Shown piece by piece: positions 39,638 to 50,934 of a DNA stretch of 64,000 nt. Source of the stretch: Amaranthus tricolor. Its lineage: Eukaryota; Streptophyta; Magnoliopsida; Caryophyllales; Amaranthaceae. Positions within the stretch are counted from its first letter, which is position 1, and the number at the start of each line of letters is the position of its first letter. A model generated the notes under the pieces. It ran no database searches and was not told where the DNA came from. It saw only the letters and a program-made list of their open reading frames with translations. The stretch lies in the NCBI RefSeq assembly GCF_026212465.1, contig NC_080058.1, forward strand, positions 13,985,898-14,049,897. Reading direction: 5' to 3'. The position numbers were made by a program, and so were the translations under genes.

Positions 39638-39960
39638 TAAAATTTTACTAATACACCTACTATTACTCTATTGAGACTAACACTAAATTAATACGACTAA
39701 AACTATATTTATACGATTAATATGATATTTCTATGCGTAATATTACACTAATACGACTAATAATATACATATACAGTTAATACTAAACTCATATGGCTAA
39801 AATTATACTAATACGTCTATTTTTACTCTAATATTTTTTTTGATTTATTACACTAATTTTATTAATTACATATAAATACAAATAATAGAATATTGATATG
39901 ACCAATATTAAATATGATAATATACTAATACGCCTATAGTACTACAATAATAAAACATAT
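39638..39960. repeat. Decayed array of 'ctaatacgactaata' units, right part
   Basis: This is the same array as the one ending at 39290, resuming directly after the MITE. Confidence 0.7.
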
Positions 39961-40018
39961 ATTGAAGTATAAGTCATTAGTTTATAAGTACATATAGTTC
40001 ACAAGAAGAATCATTTAA

Positions 40019-40190
40019 GTAGCTTGTGGCTTAGTGGTTGAAATGTTATGTGTTGCATTTGTTATAGTAGATTTGAGGTTTGATTTCCAACTCTTATATT
40101 TATATGTAGCATTATTAATCTTTAAAATTAGTTGTTTTATTGTACGTATTAGTGTATTAGCTTCAATGGTCGTATAGAATTGTAGGTAAA
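40019..40190 (+). repeat. Possible tRNA-derived SINE
   Basis: A box A-like TGGCTTAGTGGTTGAAATG (from 40027) and a box B-like GAGGTTTGATTTCC (about 40075-40088) are spaced as in tRNA-derived SINEs. A cloverleaf is not evident and the 3' end is uncertain. Confidence 0.45.
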
Positions 40191-40298
40191 AATTCTCCCC
40201 TATTTTTGAATGATAATTAGAAACAAAATACTATAATAGTTTAATACTAATTCAAAGATAATCAATCTTAAACACATAATTGTTAAAACTGTGGGTTA

Positions 40299-40664
40299 CT
40301 CCCTCCGTTCCTTTTTGATCTTCCACATTACTATAACGGGTAGTTTCAAAAGTTCTTCCACTTTAGAATACTTTATATTTTTAGAAAGTTTTTATCTCAC
40401 TTTTACCCCTTAAAATCCCCCTTTTCTTTTAATGTACCCATTTTCTTTTATTTATAATTATTTTCTCTCTCATACTTCCAATACAATCATTACTTCACAC
40501 TACTATTTAATTAAAATAATACCCACTACAACCTTATACTTCCAATATAATCATTACTTCCCACTATTATATAATTAAAATAATACCCACTACCACCAAA
40601 GATTCTCTTTTTCTTAATCTTTGTGAAATACCCAAATAGGAAGAACAAATAGGAACGGAGGGAG
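40299..40664. mobile_element. Stowaway MITE (Tc1/mariner type)
   Basis: The termini CTCCCTCCGTTCC (40299) and GGAACGGAGGGAG (ending 40664) are perfect inverted repeats of the Stowaway consensus and are flanked by the dinucleotide TA on both sides. The interior is AT-rich and contains a duplicated segment (actactatttaattaaaataatacccac and near copy). No coding capacity is present. Confidence 0.95.
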
Positions 40665-40670
40665 TATTTA

Positions 40671-42589
40671 TTATTTATACACGTATGAATGTGGATGGAA
40701 AAATCTCCTCTATTTATTTTGATTACGACAAACAATAAAAGACAAACCAAAAATTAAATTAAATTAAAAAAATAAATTGAAGGGTTGTCCCATGTGGTCG
40801 GCTGTTGGAAACTGGTCGAAATCTGGTCATAAATGGCTACCGATAACGTCTGGTATGGTCTTCATCTAAAATTGTCAGTGGATTGCTATCCGCGACCACC
40901 CGTGTCGGGTCGATATATATTTAATCATAAATGGGAATCAACGGCATGCAGAGAAGTATATATACGTATTATAATTTTGGAAGAATAATTAGAAGACTTG
41001 AATAGTGCTTGGAAAAATGTAAAAAAAAAAATGTCACAACAAAATGAAAGATATGGAGAAGCATTGATCAACTATATTAGAAAAAGAAAATGAGTCCATA
41101 ATCATATCTTCAACTCGATTAAGATTATAAGTTATAATTAGATTACTATATAGGTAATGACTTATAATTTAGTAGTTTAGCACTTTACAGATATAATTGA
41201 TCATTTTAAAACTTGTTAGTTATTAAGTTAAAGTTAATCGCTCTAGTGTTATAATTGATCATTATATATATAATTAATCACTTTAAGGTCTGAATTAATC
41301 ACCTTTAAATCAGAATTGATCATTATTTTTAAAAAGGTCATAGTTGATACATTATCTATTTAATGTTATATACTTAAAATTCAAATGGATTATTTTAAGG
41401 TTAAAATTGATAATTTTTAAATTCAAAATTGTAATTTTTTTTTTATTAACTTGAATTTGGGCCAGCATATTAGTATCGTCTCATAATAAAGTCACTACTT
41501 ATACGCAAAAACATGTATGCAACCGCTTGACGTGTGCAACCAAAAAATTTTATACTTGCTGATTTCAAGTCTATAAACACCCATTTCAAAACTTAAAAAG
41601 CCAAATCTAACACTTAAAACCCCTACTCCAAACATCAAAATTCCTTCTGCAGAGACTTAATTTAATTTTTTTAACTATCAACTTCAACCCTTAAAACACC
41701 CATTTCACCACTTAAAATCCACTTCTAACTCTAATAACCCATATTCCAACCAGTAATTTTATATTTTACTTAGCTACTCTAACTATAAAATATCCATTTC
41801 AAGACTTAAAATGCATATTCTAATAGTTTAAAGTTTGTCAAATTAAAAAAAAAGGGGCTATTTTAAAGTACAAAGTGTCCAAATAATTTAATACTAATCC
41901 TTATTATAACTAATTTCCAAGGTTGTTTATCTCGTCCAAATACTTTACTACTCCTTATTACAACTAACTAATATATCTGCAGGGAAAATTGGGACCTCTT
42001 AAGTAAAGCTTCTACCTAAACAAATTTGGGTGTGGTCATCTTTGTTAAATAAAGGTTCTAACTAAACAAGTAAACATAATTAACACAATCATACACATTA
42101 ATTAGTATATTAATCATACACATCATTTGCTATTGTCTTCTCAATCCTAATTAACACAATCAATTAGTTATTTTGATGGAATAACATCTTATTTACATTT
42201 CTCAATTCTCAATTTATACAATTAGATTACTTAGAGAAACATAATAAGATCATTAACAACAATATGCAATAACTTTCCAATTATAAATTAATAAAACCAT
42301 TTTAATTTTGCTATTAAGAACAAGAGATTATTGCCAATAATTGATTGATTAAAATTAAGATCAAAAACATATAATTTATGGCACAATAGGATACTAACTT
42401 TTCTGAAGAACCAAACTCAGCCAACAATGGCTTCCATACTCTAGCTTATGGATTGAGAAAGTTTTCTAATTTCCTTTAATAATACAACCGTAATAGATAT
42501 GTACAAACTAAAAACCAATACCAAGTAGCAATAATAATAATAAGATATTAGTAGTAATAATATTTACATTAGTAAAGGTAAAGTATTAT
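40671..42589. other. Intergenic with two decayed short-repeat zones
   Basis: No gene is seen. From 41145 to 41440 words like aattgatcattttaa recur at roughly 30-bp spacing. From 41575 to 41860 words like cccatttcaaaacttaaaa recur in the style of the array at 13560-14420. A GC-richer patch at 40785-40915 (ggtcggctgttgg, cgcgaccacccgtgtcggg) was not identified. Confidence 0.4.
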
Positions 42590-42783
42590 TCCAGTATCTC
42601 GTACAAGGTAGGGTTTCAATGGGTTTTTTTTCTAAAAGAGATAGACATATCATACCCGGTATCCTCAAAGAGGGAGTAAAGATGGATGTGTGCAGTCAAG
42701 AAATCCCCCACGTGATATCTGCGTCGGGTAGGGATCAAGTCATGCACATACTTGTCATACTCTATCCATTAAGCTACAAACGC
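42590..42783 (-). repeat. tRNA-derived SINE candidate
   Basis: On the minus strand a strong box A, TAGCTTAATGGATAGAG (42775-42760), is followed by a box B-like GACTTGATCCC (42741-42731). The downstream body includes a G-rich cgtgggggatttcttgac segment. It resembles a tRNA at the 5' end only, as SINEs do. Confidence 0.5.
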
Positions 42784-44249
42784 TTTTATTCTACAATGTA
42801 ATAACATGTATTTCAAAATTAAATTGCAATAGAAAAATATATCTTCTAAACATTATGGGTTAGTTTGAATCATATAGATTAAGTTTGAAAAATTCAAACA
42901 TATTTTCAAAAACGAAACTAATTCCTTATAACTTAGCAAATTAGCATTGAAACTTTATATCTGAAGACTGAACATACTTATCAGTCTTGCACAAAACCTA
43001 ATTCGATAAACATGTAAATCAATAGACTAATATTTTCAAATATATGTTAACGTTTAACTAAATTGGTCACTATGTCGTCAAGCTTCCTAACAATTCTTAT
43101 GTATGTCTTTCATCATCAAAAGCTCAAACGATTATGATTCTTGTTAACGAACGCTCTGGAGCGTTCTTTAGCATCGTCAAATGCTGAATGTATACTAATA
43201 CAAGACATGTCCATTTCAGCAGAATCGTCTTGTAAATTTTGGGGCCCCTATGCTTATTTATCTTAAAAAATTTTAGAATTTAATGCTTATTTATCTTAAA
43301 AAATTTTAGAATTTAAGAAAATAAAAATATAAAATACTAATATGCGATAAAATTTAGCTATTTATTGAAATATCAATATCTAAATCTTTCATGTAAAATA
43401 TTAAATATATGTTCACGGTAATTAAAACAATAATTTAAATAAGTATAAAAATCGAATTTTTAGGGCCCTCTGATAACGGGTCCTTGTACTGTAAACTATT
43501 TTGCACATATTAAGGGTGTATAAATGATCTTAGTTAATGATGTGATGTTTTTTTAAAATAAATGTTAAAATGATTAATTTCAAAATTGAGATCAATTCTG
43601 ACCGCTCTTTGTTTGCGAAGAAGGATTATATAACGTTGTAGAAGTAGTAAGTAGAAATACGCAATCCTCATCATTAATTTGGGAGTTATAATTTCTTATT
43701 CTACACTACTTGTCCCTTTTTCACTTTGAATCTGAGACTTGCAGAATGCATGAGATTGTAATATTAAATGGTGGAATCATAAAAATATTATTATAAAATT
43801 TTAACAAAAATTAAAATAATTTTAATATTAAGTTTATGATAATTGGATCGGAGATTACTTCATGGTAAATGTCGTGACTTTGTGGTACATATATGTAAAA
43901 ACAAGCATAAAGTATATATAAAATTGAGAAAACAAAATTCATATCCCATCATATTTATCCGAAATATATTATTACAAAAGCTAGTGGTGATAATTAAACA
44001 TAAAATATGTTTGTCCAATATTGATGGTAGGATATATTTATTTATTGGGCTATTTTAGTTTATAATTAGGATATAAAAAGATTAGATGATGTAAGGTCAA
44101 ACTATCTAATATTAGTGTTTAATAAATTAGCTACTTTGACAAATTGATAATATCAACTGGTCATAAAAGTAACTCCAACTAGCTAGCAACAATAGACATC
44201 CGAATAATAATATTATTATTATTTTTAGTGTTAAACAAGAAGATTCATA
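42784..44249. other. AT-rich intergenic sequence with a 33-bp tandem duplication
   Basis: No gene is seen. A segment beginning tgcttatttatcttaaaa is present twice in tandem at 43251-43315. Words ttttggggccccta (43237) and ttagggccctc (43460) flank this zone and might be the ends of a small element. Confidence 0.4.
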
Positions 44250-44612
44250 CTTCATCCGTTCCAAAATACTTACAATATTTATTTTATTTTTTTCACGCAG
44301 TTCAATGCAGTTATTCAATTCTTAATACATTAATTATGTATAACCTCCAGTTTAGTGATTTTGTCCCATTTAATTTTTTGACATTATTCATAGTTCACTC
44401 TTAATTTTTACTTTATTCTTAATCTATAAGTTAAAACATATTCAAGTTTGATCTTGTTTGATTAGTCTCAACGCAAGATTATTAATATCAAGGTTTTATA
44501 ATTTTTAGTTATGTACCGTTAGAAATTTTAAGACTTTAATATCCGCCTTGGCAAATGTGCCCAAATAAAATGAGACAAAGTCATTGAAATGGAGAGAGCA
44601 TAATAAAATATT
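44250..44612. mobile_element. Decayed Stowaway-like MITE
   Basis: The left end cttcatccgttccaaaata and the right end gaaatggagagagcata are diverged versions of Stowaway termini. The interior (cgcagttcaatgcagttatt, aattatgtataa) is shared with the remnant near 2870-3122. Confidence 0.55.
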
Positions 44613-46734
44613 GTAAATTTTGATATTAATAATCCTTAAATTGAGACGAATCAAAGAAAATATCACTTTACTATATAATAATAAATCAGATCTTTATTTT
44701 ATACCTATTAAAATTCAAGACTTAGTTAAAACAAAAACATAAATTGATATACAAATTAACCAAGATATTAATGATAATAAAATATATAACATGTTTGTCC
44801 ATTAATGATAAGATATTTGATGTTAGACATAAAGGGTGTTTGATAAAATAATTTATTAGACTATTTTAGCTTACAATTGACCCAAATAGATTATAAATGG
44901 TCAAACTACTAATACTAATACATTAGCTGGTTGAAATAAAATAATGCTATGAATCACCTATTTTTGAATCAGACTCTCCTGCCAACTGGTTCAAAATCAA
45001 CTTATTTGACTAACTGATAAAATCAACTGGGTAAAACAGTCATTCCAATCTGATACAAACTATAAAAATTGAGTTATAAAAAAAATGTTCTTTTAACATG
45101 TGTTCGAGGGAAATATCTAAAATACATATCAATAATTGAAATCATGGTTATTAAATCACGATTCTGATCTACGATTTTACGATTCAAAAATAAGCGAGCG
45201 ATTCGAATCGTAGGTAGAATTGTAAGTTCGTAGAATCACTTTGGATATGTGCTCCCGGCATTCCAAGTGTTGGTCAACCAATTAGAATGCCTTTCCAATT
45301 TTATTACGAAATGAAATAGAGTAAATATCTTGAATTTGGTTTGATTTGTCCTAAAAAGAAAGACAATAGACGGCTACCGTTATTTTGTTAAACAAACATA
45401 ATTAAAGTGACAATTATTGACCAACATCAAAGCTGGGGATGACTATTCCACTACCACCAATCCTGAATCAGATTTTTCGTTATTAAATTTCATGCTAATT
45501 CTTTTCAATTATGATATATGTTGGAAATATAAGTCTTTTTTTAGATATTTTTAATGTCTTTTTATGACTACATTCATCAACACAACATTAGTTATAATGA
45601 TATCTTTGTTATTTGTTTATATAAAATGCGTTTAAAGTTATATTTAACATGTGTTTAATAAAAAGGTTTTAGTGGACCACACCTAACTTTGGGGATAGAC
45701 TAAAGGGCCACCGCCCATAGCCTAATCGGAGAAAGTTAAAGTAGATAAACATAAGGTGCCACAAGTTATAAATATACTGAGAAGTAAAATAGCCTAAAAA
45801 TTTTCAAAAGTCTGAGGAAAAGAAAATTCGATAGTTAGAATGAAAAATACAAAAATAAAATTAAAGAATCTTGTAGAAAGGAAAATAGTCGTCATTTTCA
45901 ATTTCATCTCTTTTTCAAGTTACGCATTATATTATTAAAAAAGAAAAAAATGTTTCTATAGTCCTTCATATTTTCTATAATGACTTTAATTTCTCAACTT
46001 TATCAAATGAAAGTTTTATTTTTTTTTCTTTTCAACTAAAAAAAAATCCAAATTAGACCTTTAATTCATTCTCCAAAATTTTGCATTTGGACATTAATTA
46101 AATACATGGTTGTCATTTTGATTTTGAATTTTTCCTCTTTATAGAACTTTAAAATTCAAAAGCTAAAGATTTTTCCAAGCTTGGCCAAGGAAAATGGCTT
46201 TTAAAACGTGTACATTTTTCCCTCTCTTATATATTTTGACATAAATTAAAGATGGTCTCCTTAAGGCTTTTCAAGTGTCTAAAACTTGTTTATATGTTTG
46301 TTCTGTAAGTTGTGGTTTGACTTTGTACTTATTTTTATTGCAAGTTCATACTCAATTAGATAATAAAAAAAAACATTGTTGATGAGAACAAAGTTGACGG
46401 TGCTACTTTGAGCATTATTTTGCTACACTTTTCTAATTTTGAAATGTCAACTCTCATGACTTCTTGAAACATTTAGTATAATTTTTTTTACATTTAACGT
46501 CTAAATTGATAACTTGTGTTTTTAAAAGCTTTTGAGAATAAACTTTTGGAACATACTTCTGTGACTGTATAAGTTGCATTACTAGATTGTTCTTACGATT
46601 TTAAGGGTTTTTGTAGATGTCATTCTGATCATATTTATATGAATATTAGTTGCTTTTTTGAAAATTGGTGAATTGAGGACCCCTTGTCAAGAATTTTCCT
46701 AAGGCCCCAAAAACTCATGGTCGGCCCTGAGTGT
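44613..46734. other. AT-rich intergenic sequence; possible hAT end at 46700-46731
   Basis: No gene is seen. The last 30 bases before the retrotransposon (ggccccaaaaactcatgg, then tcggccctg) resemble the CAGGGCC-type end of Tip100-like hAT elements read on the minus strand. The partner end was not found. Confidence 0.35.
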
Positions 46735-46739
46735 GATAT

Positions 46740-48200
46740 TGTAGACTCAATTAGGAACGGGAACAGCAACAAGAGGGGGGGTGAATTGTTGTTGTTACTA
46801 GTTTAAGCATTTTTGCCCTGTTTTTGCGGAATTGAATAAAATAAATAAAGCTTAAACTTAGAGCGAAATAATTAAAAGAGACAAACGATTTTTACGTGGA
46901 AACCTTCTAGGCCTAAATAGAAGGAAAAACCACGACCCCTCGGGATTTCTAAATTCTCCACTATGTTTAAGGCAACTCGTTACAATTACATTAAACATCT
47001 TACTTCACTCGAAGCGCATCAACTAGGCCAACTCTTCTCTCTCAAATTGCTTCACTCAAAGCAACAAACTTAGCTTCACTAAAAGCTAAACTCCTCAATA
47101 GCTTCACTCAAAGCTATTCTCTTCTCTAGCTTCACTAGAAGCATTCTAATTCCCCCTTAGACTCACCCGAGTCTAATTACAAAGATTCTCTCAAAAACCC
47201 TTACAAAAGGATAATAATTCTCTAAAAATAAAATCAATGAGTTGCACAAGAAAATATTATAAATTAATTGGCATTTTTAAAACAAAATTTTCTTGTAAAA
47301 AATTCTCCCAAAATTACGTATGATTTAATGGCTCATACTAAGGCAAGTTTTTATGAATAACCGAGTCTCTTATTTATAGAGCTAAAATCCCTAAAAATAA
47401 GGAATATTCCAATCCATTATCCCATTATCAAAAGATCATGGGAGTAATGTGGATTTTAATAACCAAGTCTTCCTACGGTTAATCTTAAAAATAGGCATTT
47501 AAAGTTGACCATTTCAAGCCCACGGTTATTTAGCAATAACCGCTGTCTTCTGTTCCCTTCAAGCAGCAGTTTCTTCAATAGCTGTTCCTGTTCAAGTACT
47601 AAACTGCTGGAACGTTTTTGCTATTAATAGAAACGGTTAATCATAGTGGGAATGGTTGCTTGCTAATTTTTAGGAATAAAAACCAGTTAAGAAGATAGCT
47701 AAGACTCATTCAACAACCACTAATTCTATTTTTAGTAAATCCAATATTTACTAAAAATAGATCCTAAAATAAAGGATCTTAGAAAATAAGGACGTTAATT
47801 CATTTTATTTAAGAAAAACGATTTGCCAATTAATTTAATAAATCACTACTGCAACAAATTAATTTTATTAAATACATTAACTAAAAATACTAATTAAAAT
47901 ATAATAACCAGAATTTTCAGTCAACGTAGTCAACCTTCAGCTTAGGAACAGTGCGCTGTCTCCAGACTTCAGTTTAGCTAGAACTTCCAACTTGGGAACA
48001 GTAGATCTGCTGTCTCCATTTTACATCCCAAGCGATATGCTTCTCCTAACCTCTTTTGAATCCTTTTGACATGTACGTTTCCATGAACTAAGTCATCGGT
48101 ACTATCAACGATCACAATTAATCGGATATCGACCTGCACAAAATCTCTAAACAAATATTTGCTAAAGTGTAGTCATCATCAAAACTCAAGAGGTCCAACA
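46740..48200 (-). repeat. 3' LTR of the Sirevirus-like element
   Basis: This LTR lies at the 3' end of the minus-strand element, directly beside the polypurine tract. It is identical by eye to the copy at 55159-56619. It contains repeated AGCTTCACT(C/A)AAAGC units near 47080-47135 and several GGAACAG/CTGTTCC words. Confidence 0.95.
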
Positions 48201-48202
48201 AA

Positions 48203-48214
48203 TTCCCCCTTTTT
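48203..48214 (-). other. Polypurine tract at the 3' LTR
   Basis: On the minus strand AAAAAGGGGGAA directly precedes the LTR start. This is the expected plus-strand primer site for reverse transcription. Confidence 0.85.
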
Positions 48215-48641
48215 GATGATGACAAACTTTTAAACAAACTTAAAAACACAATAGAGTAAACCAAATGTTGAAGAGTATGTTAGAGATCAAAACAACTCTT
48301 CTTAACTAAATATCATGTAACCAGTTACTCTAGAAATAATCAAAACAACAACTTTATATAATCAGAGCTTAAAAGAAATTAGCATAAACAAACAACTAAC
48401 CAAAACCAGAAATATCAGTATTCAGTATCTTAATCCTTAATGCAATGAGAAACCTAGTTTCAGTGTTAATGAGCAACAACTAACAGCTATCAACACAAAC
48501 TGAGCAACAACTAACAGCTATCAACACAAACATCCGAAACCAAACATCAGAAACAAACCAGCACCTTAATCCATAAGTCCAACATAATAGAGTTAACTAG
48601 ATCTCAAACATGCTCAAGCATTATTTAAGTTTGTGCCAAAT

Positions 48642-48653
48642 ATTCCCCCTTTT
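48642..48653 (-). other. Second polypurine tract-like copy
   Basis: On the minus strand AAAAGGGGGAATA preceded by gatgtc repeats the context of the true polypurine tract about 440 bp upstream of it. Duplicated polypurine tracts are described for Sireviruses. Confidence 0.6.
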
Positions 48654-48921
48654 GACATCATGCAAAAAGAAGATAAGCAATCAAACCACAGCACTAAACA
48701 TATAGTTATAGTCAAAGAGAGAATAAGGATGCACAAATTAAAAAGCAATAACAATGAATGCAAGCATGATAAGCAATGACTAATCAAACCTAACAGTTAG
48801 TAGCATATGTAAAAAGGTTTAACAAAGTTAACAATGTTTAAGATGTGTACCCCAGCTGGTACTAAAAGAAAGAAATTGTTTAAAGACAGAGACAGTAGCA
48901 ATGAAAAATATAAAAGGGAAA

Positions 48922-50437
48922 CTATGAAGCAGGAGCATCTTCATCAACATATTCCGTTTCCACCTCAACTGTATCCAATTTAGCGCCAAGACGAGCCTCC
49001 ATTTGAGTCATCTGGTCAGCTAATGAGGCTAGGGAAACACGAATCTCATCTTGAAATTTGAAGAAGCGATCCTGCAAATCATCAAGCTTGAGGAGAATGG
49101 AGTATAAGGGGGCAGTAGGAACGGTTGCCTGATCAAAGCTTTGTCTGTGAAATGATGGTGGTGGTGATCTTGGTGTTGGTGATGGTGGTGGTGGAGTGAA
49201 ATGATGAGTTGGTGGAGTGGTTGGCTTTGATGAGGGAAAACTATTGGGTTCAGCCCTAGAGTCTTCTTCAAGAGAAACTTCAGGTCCCATCCCCTTGTCT
49301 TCTTCCTCCTTATCAGAAGGAACAACCTCCTGTTCCTTAACTCCAGCTCCTTCTTTCTCCTGTTCCTCTTTTTCAACTTCTTTTTCCTGTTCCTCCTTCT
49401 CCACTTCTTCCTCTACTTCCTGTTCCTCCTTTTCCTTCCCCTCTTCCTCCTGTTCCTCATCATCAGAATCAATTTCAATCTGTTCCACAGCATTTTCAAG
49501 GATCCCTTCCTCATTTAATTTAAGGCGCAAGTTATTCAAACATTTTGCACCTATCATGTTACTGGGACCCATAGGAAAACTGTATTCTCCAAGTGGAACA
49601 CCAAATTTTGAGAAAATCCAGGACAATAAACCACCATAGCCTACCATACATCTTTTGGCTATACAATCATTTAAATGCGAAATCATCAAGGAAGGAAAGT
49701 TAATCTTTATATTGTTCACCATACAGTAAATCAAAGTGGCATCTCGAAGACTTACCTCACTACGTTTTGAATTTCGTGGTAAAATAAACCTTCGAGCAAT
49801 GTTGTAAAGTAACTTGTGTAAGGGGGACAAAACATTGTGACTCACTTTACCTCTCTTTTGCCTAACACCTAAACATCTCCAAACATCCTTTTCATCAATC
49901 CCAGAAAACGCAATTTTTGACCCAACATAATAAACATCAAAACCAGTGGCTGGCACTCCTAGCCACTCTCCTAACGTCAAACTATCAAATTCAATTTCAA
50001 TTTCTTTAATTGAACTGAAACAGACTCCATCATTAATAGAAAAGTTAGAGATGAACTCACGCATAATTTCTGGGTAAATGGGATTGCAGCAGTAATCGCA
50101 CATGAGTGATTCCCAATGTTGAGTTTGTAGAATTTTGTATAAATTGAGGAAAGTTTGCAGTCTCATACCACTCTTTGTCAAGGCCAAAGCCAACTGACAT
50201 TTCTTTGGAAAGTTCCTCAGCGTTTAAGTAGTGGGTTATCTTCATTTTCTTTACAGAACGTGTTGGAGGTTTCTTGGATCCTCTTGATCTCTTACTGCTT
50301 GCATGTATTTTCGGGGAGATGGGGGTTCCCTCCTGTTCTTTTGATGAAGACTCAGGCTTAGGAGTGTGAGAAGGTGGGTAGATAACTCGAAGAGGGACAG
50401 GTTGCTTCATTTTTGGTTTCATATTCTTGGTTTTCAT
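48922..50437 (-). pseudogene. Third ORF of the retrotransposon, 'putative plant transposon protein' type, one frameshift
   Basis: The likely start ATG is 50437-50435 (MKTKNMKPKMKQ). A basic, Ser/Pro-rich N-terminus (KKPPTRSVKKMK) leads into WYETANFPQF. A frame change in the overlap at about 50193-50130 moves the sequence to a 400-residue frame that ends at 48922. That frame holds a globular part (about 200 residues) with NPIYPEIMREFISNFS, LGEWLGVP, FILPRNSKRSEVSLRDATLI and MVGYGGLLSWIFSKFG segments, which I recognise as the plant family called putative plant transposon protein (Transposase_32-like). It continues into a Glu/Gln-rich repeat region (EEEVEKEEQEKEVEKEEQEK), a Pro/His-rich stretch and a C-terminal amphipathic helix. 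It lies on the same strand downstream of pol, where some Sireviruses have an env-like ORF. No transmembrane segment or signal peptide is visible. Function is unknown. Confidence 0.7.
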
Positions 50438-50698
50438 TGAAGTTTTTAGAGAGAGAAGCAAAGGAGAATGGCGAAGTGAAAGGGAAATGGGAGGAATGAC
50501 GGTTTAGGGTTGAGTGAACGTGAAAGGTTAGTGAAGATGAAATGAAAGATGGGACGAGTGGGAGTAATTATACCTGATGAAGTGACGTGCTAGAGGCAGT
50601 TATCAAATCAAGACAATTGATTTTGAATTGTGAAAATGGAGTATGTTGAGATTCAACTCCTACTTAAAAGAACTGCTGGAAAAAAAATTTATATATAA

Positions 50699-50729
50699 TT
50701 TTTTGTTTTTTTTTTTTTTTTTTTTTTTT
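50699..50729. repeat. Poly(T) run (poly(A) on the retrotransposon strand)
   Basis: A run of about 30 T with one G near its start lies between pol and the third ORF. On the element's own strand it is a poly(A) run. It is followed there by TTTTTTTTCCAG (to about 50676), which looks like a splice acceptor. Confidence 0.85.
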
Positions 50730-50934
50730 ATTATTTATAATAAGAAAATGATAATATTATGCTACTACCGTTTGATCAAAATAATCATGCAATCATAAGA
50801 ACATTCAAAGTATATATCTTTAAAAAATGCGTACCTGATCCTTTCGATAATTGATTTTTCAATCAAGATTATTGTGGTTGATTGATCATTTTCAATTTTC
50901 ATTTTGTCTCTAGGAATCATATATGATACTTCCT

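Noticed and set aside
40785..40915. GC-richer patch considered as an exon.
   Set aside because: No frame with recognisable protein sequence or splice sites was found.
42731..42776. Possible genuine tRNA gene on the minus strand.
   Set aside because: Only box A is good; the acceptor stem and anticodon arm cannot be formed, so a SINE is more likely.
49029..49639. His-rich minus-strand frame and Ser-rich plus-strand frame over the third ORF of the retrotransposon.
   Set aside because: Both are alternative readings of the Glu-rich and Pro/His-rich coding segment and lack any independent support.
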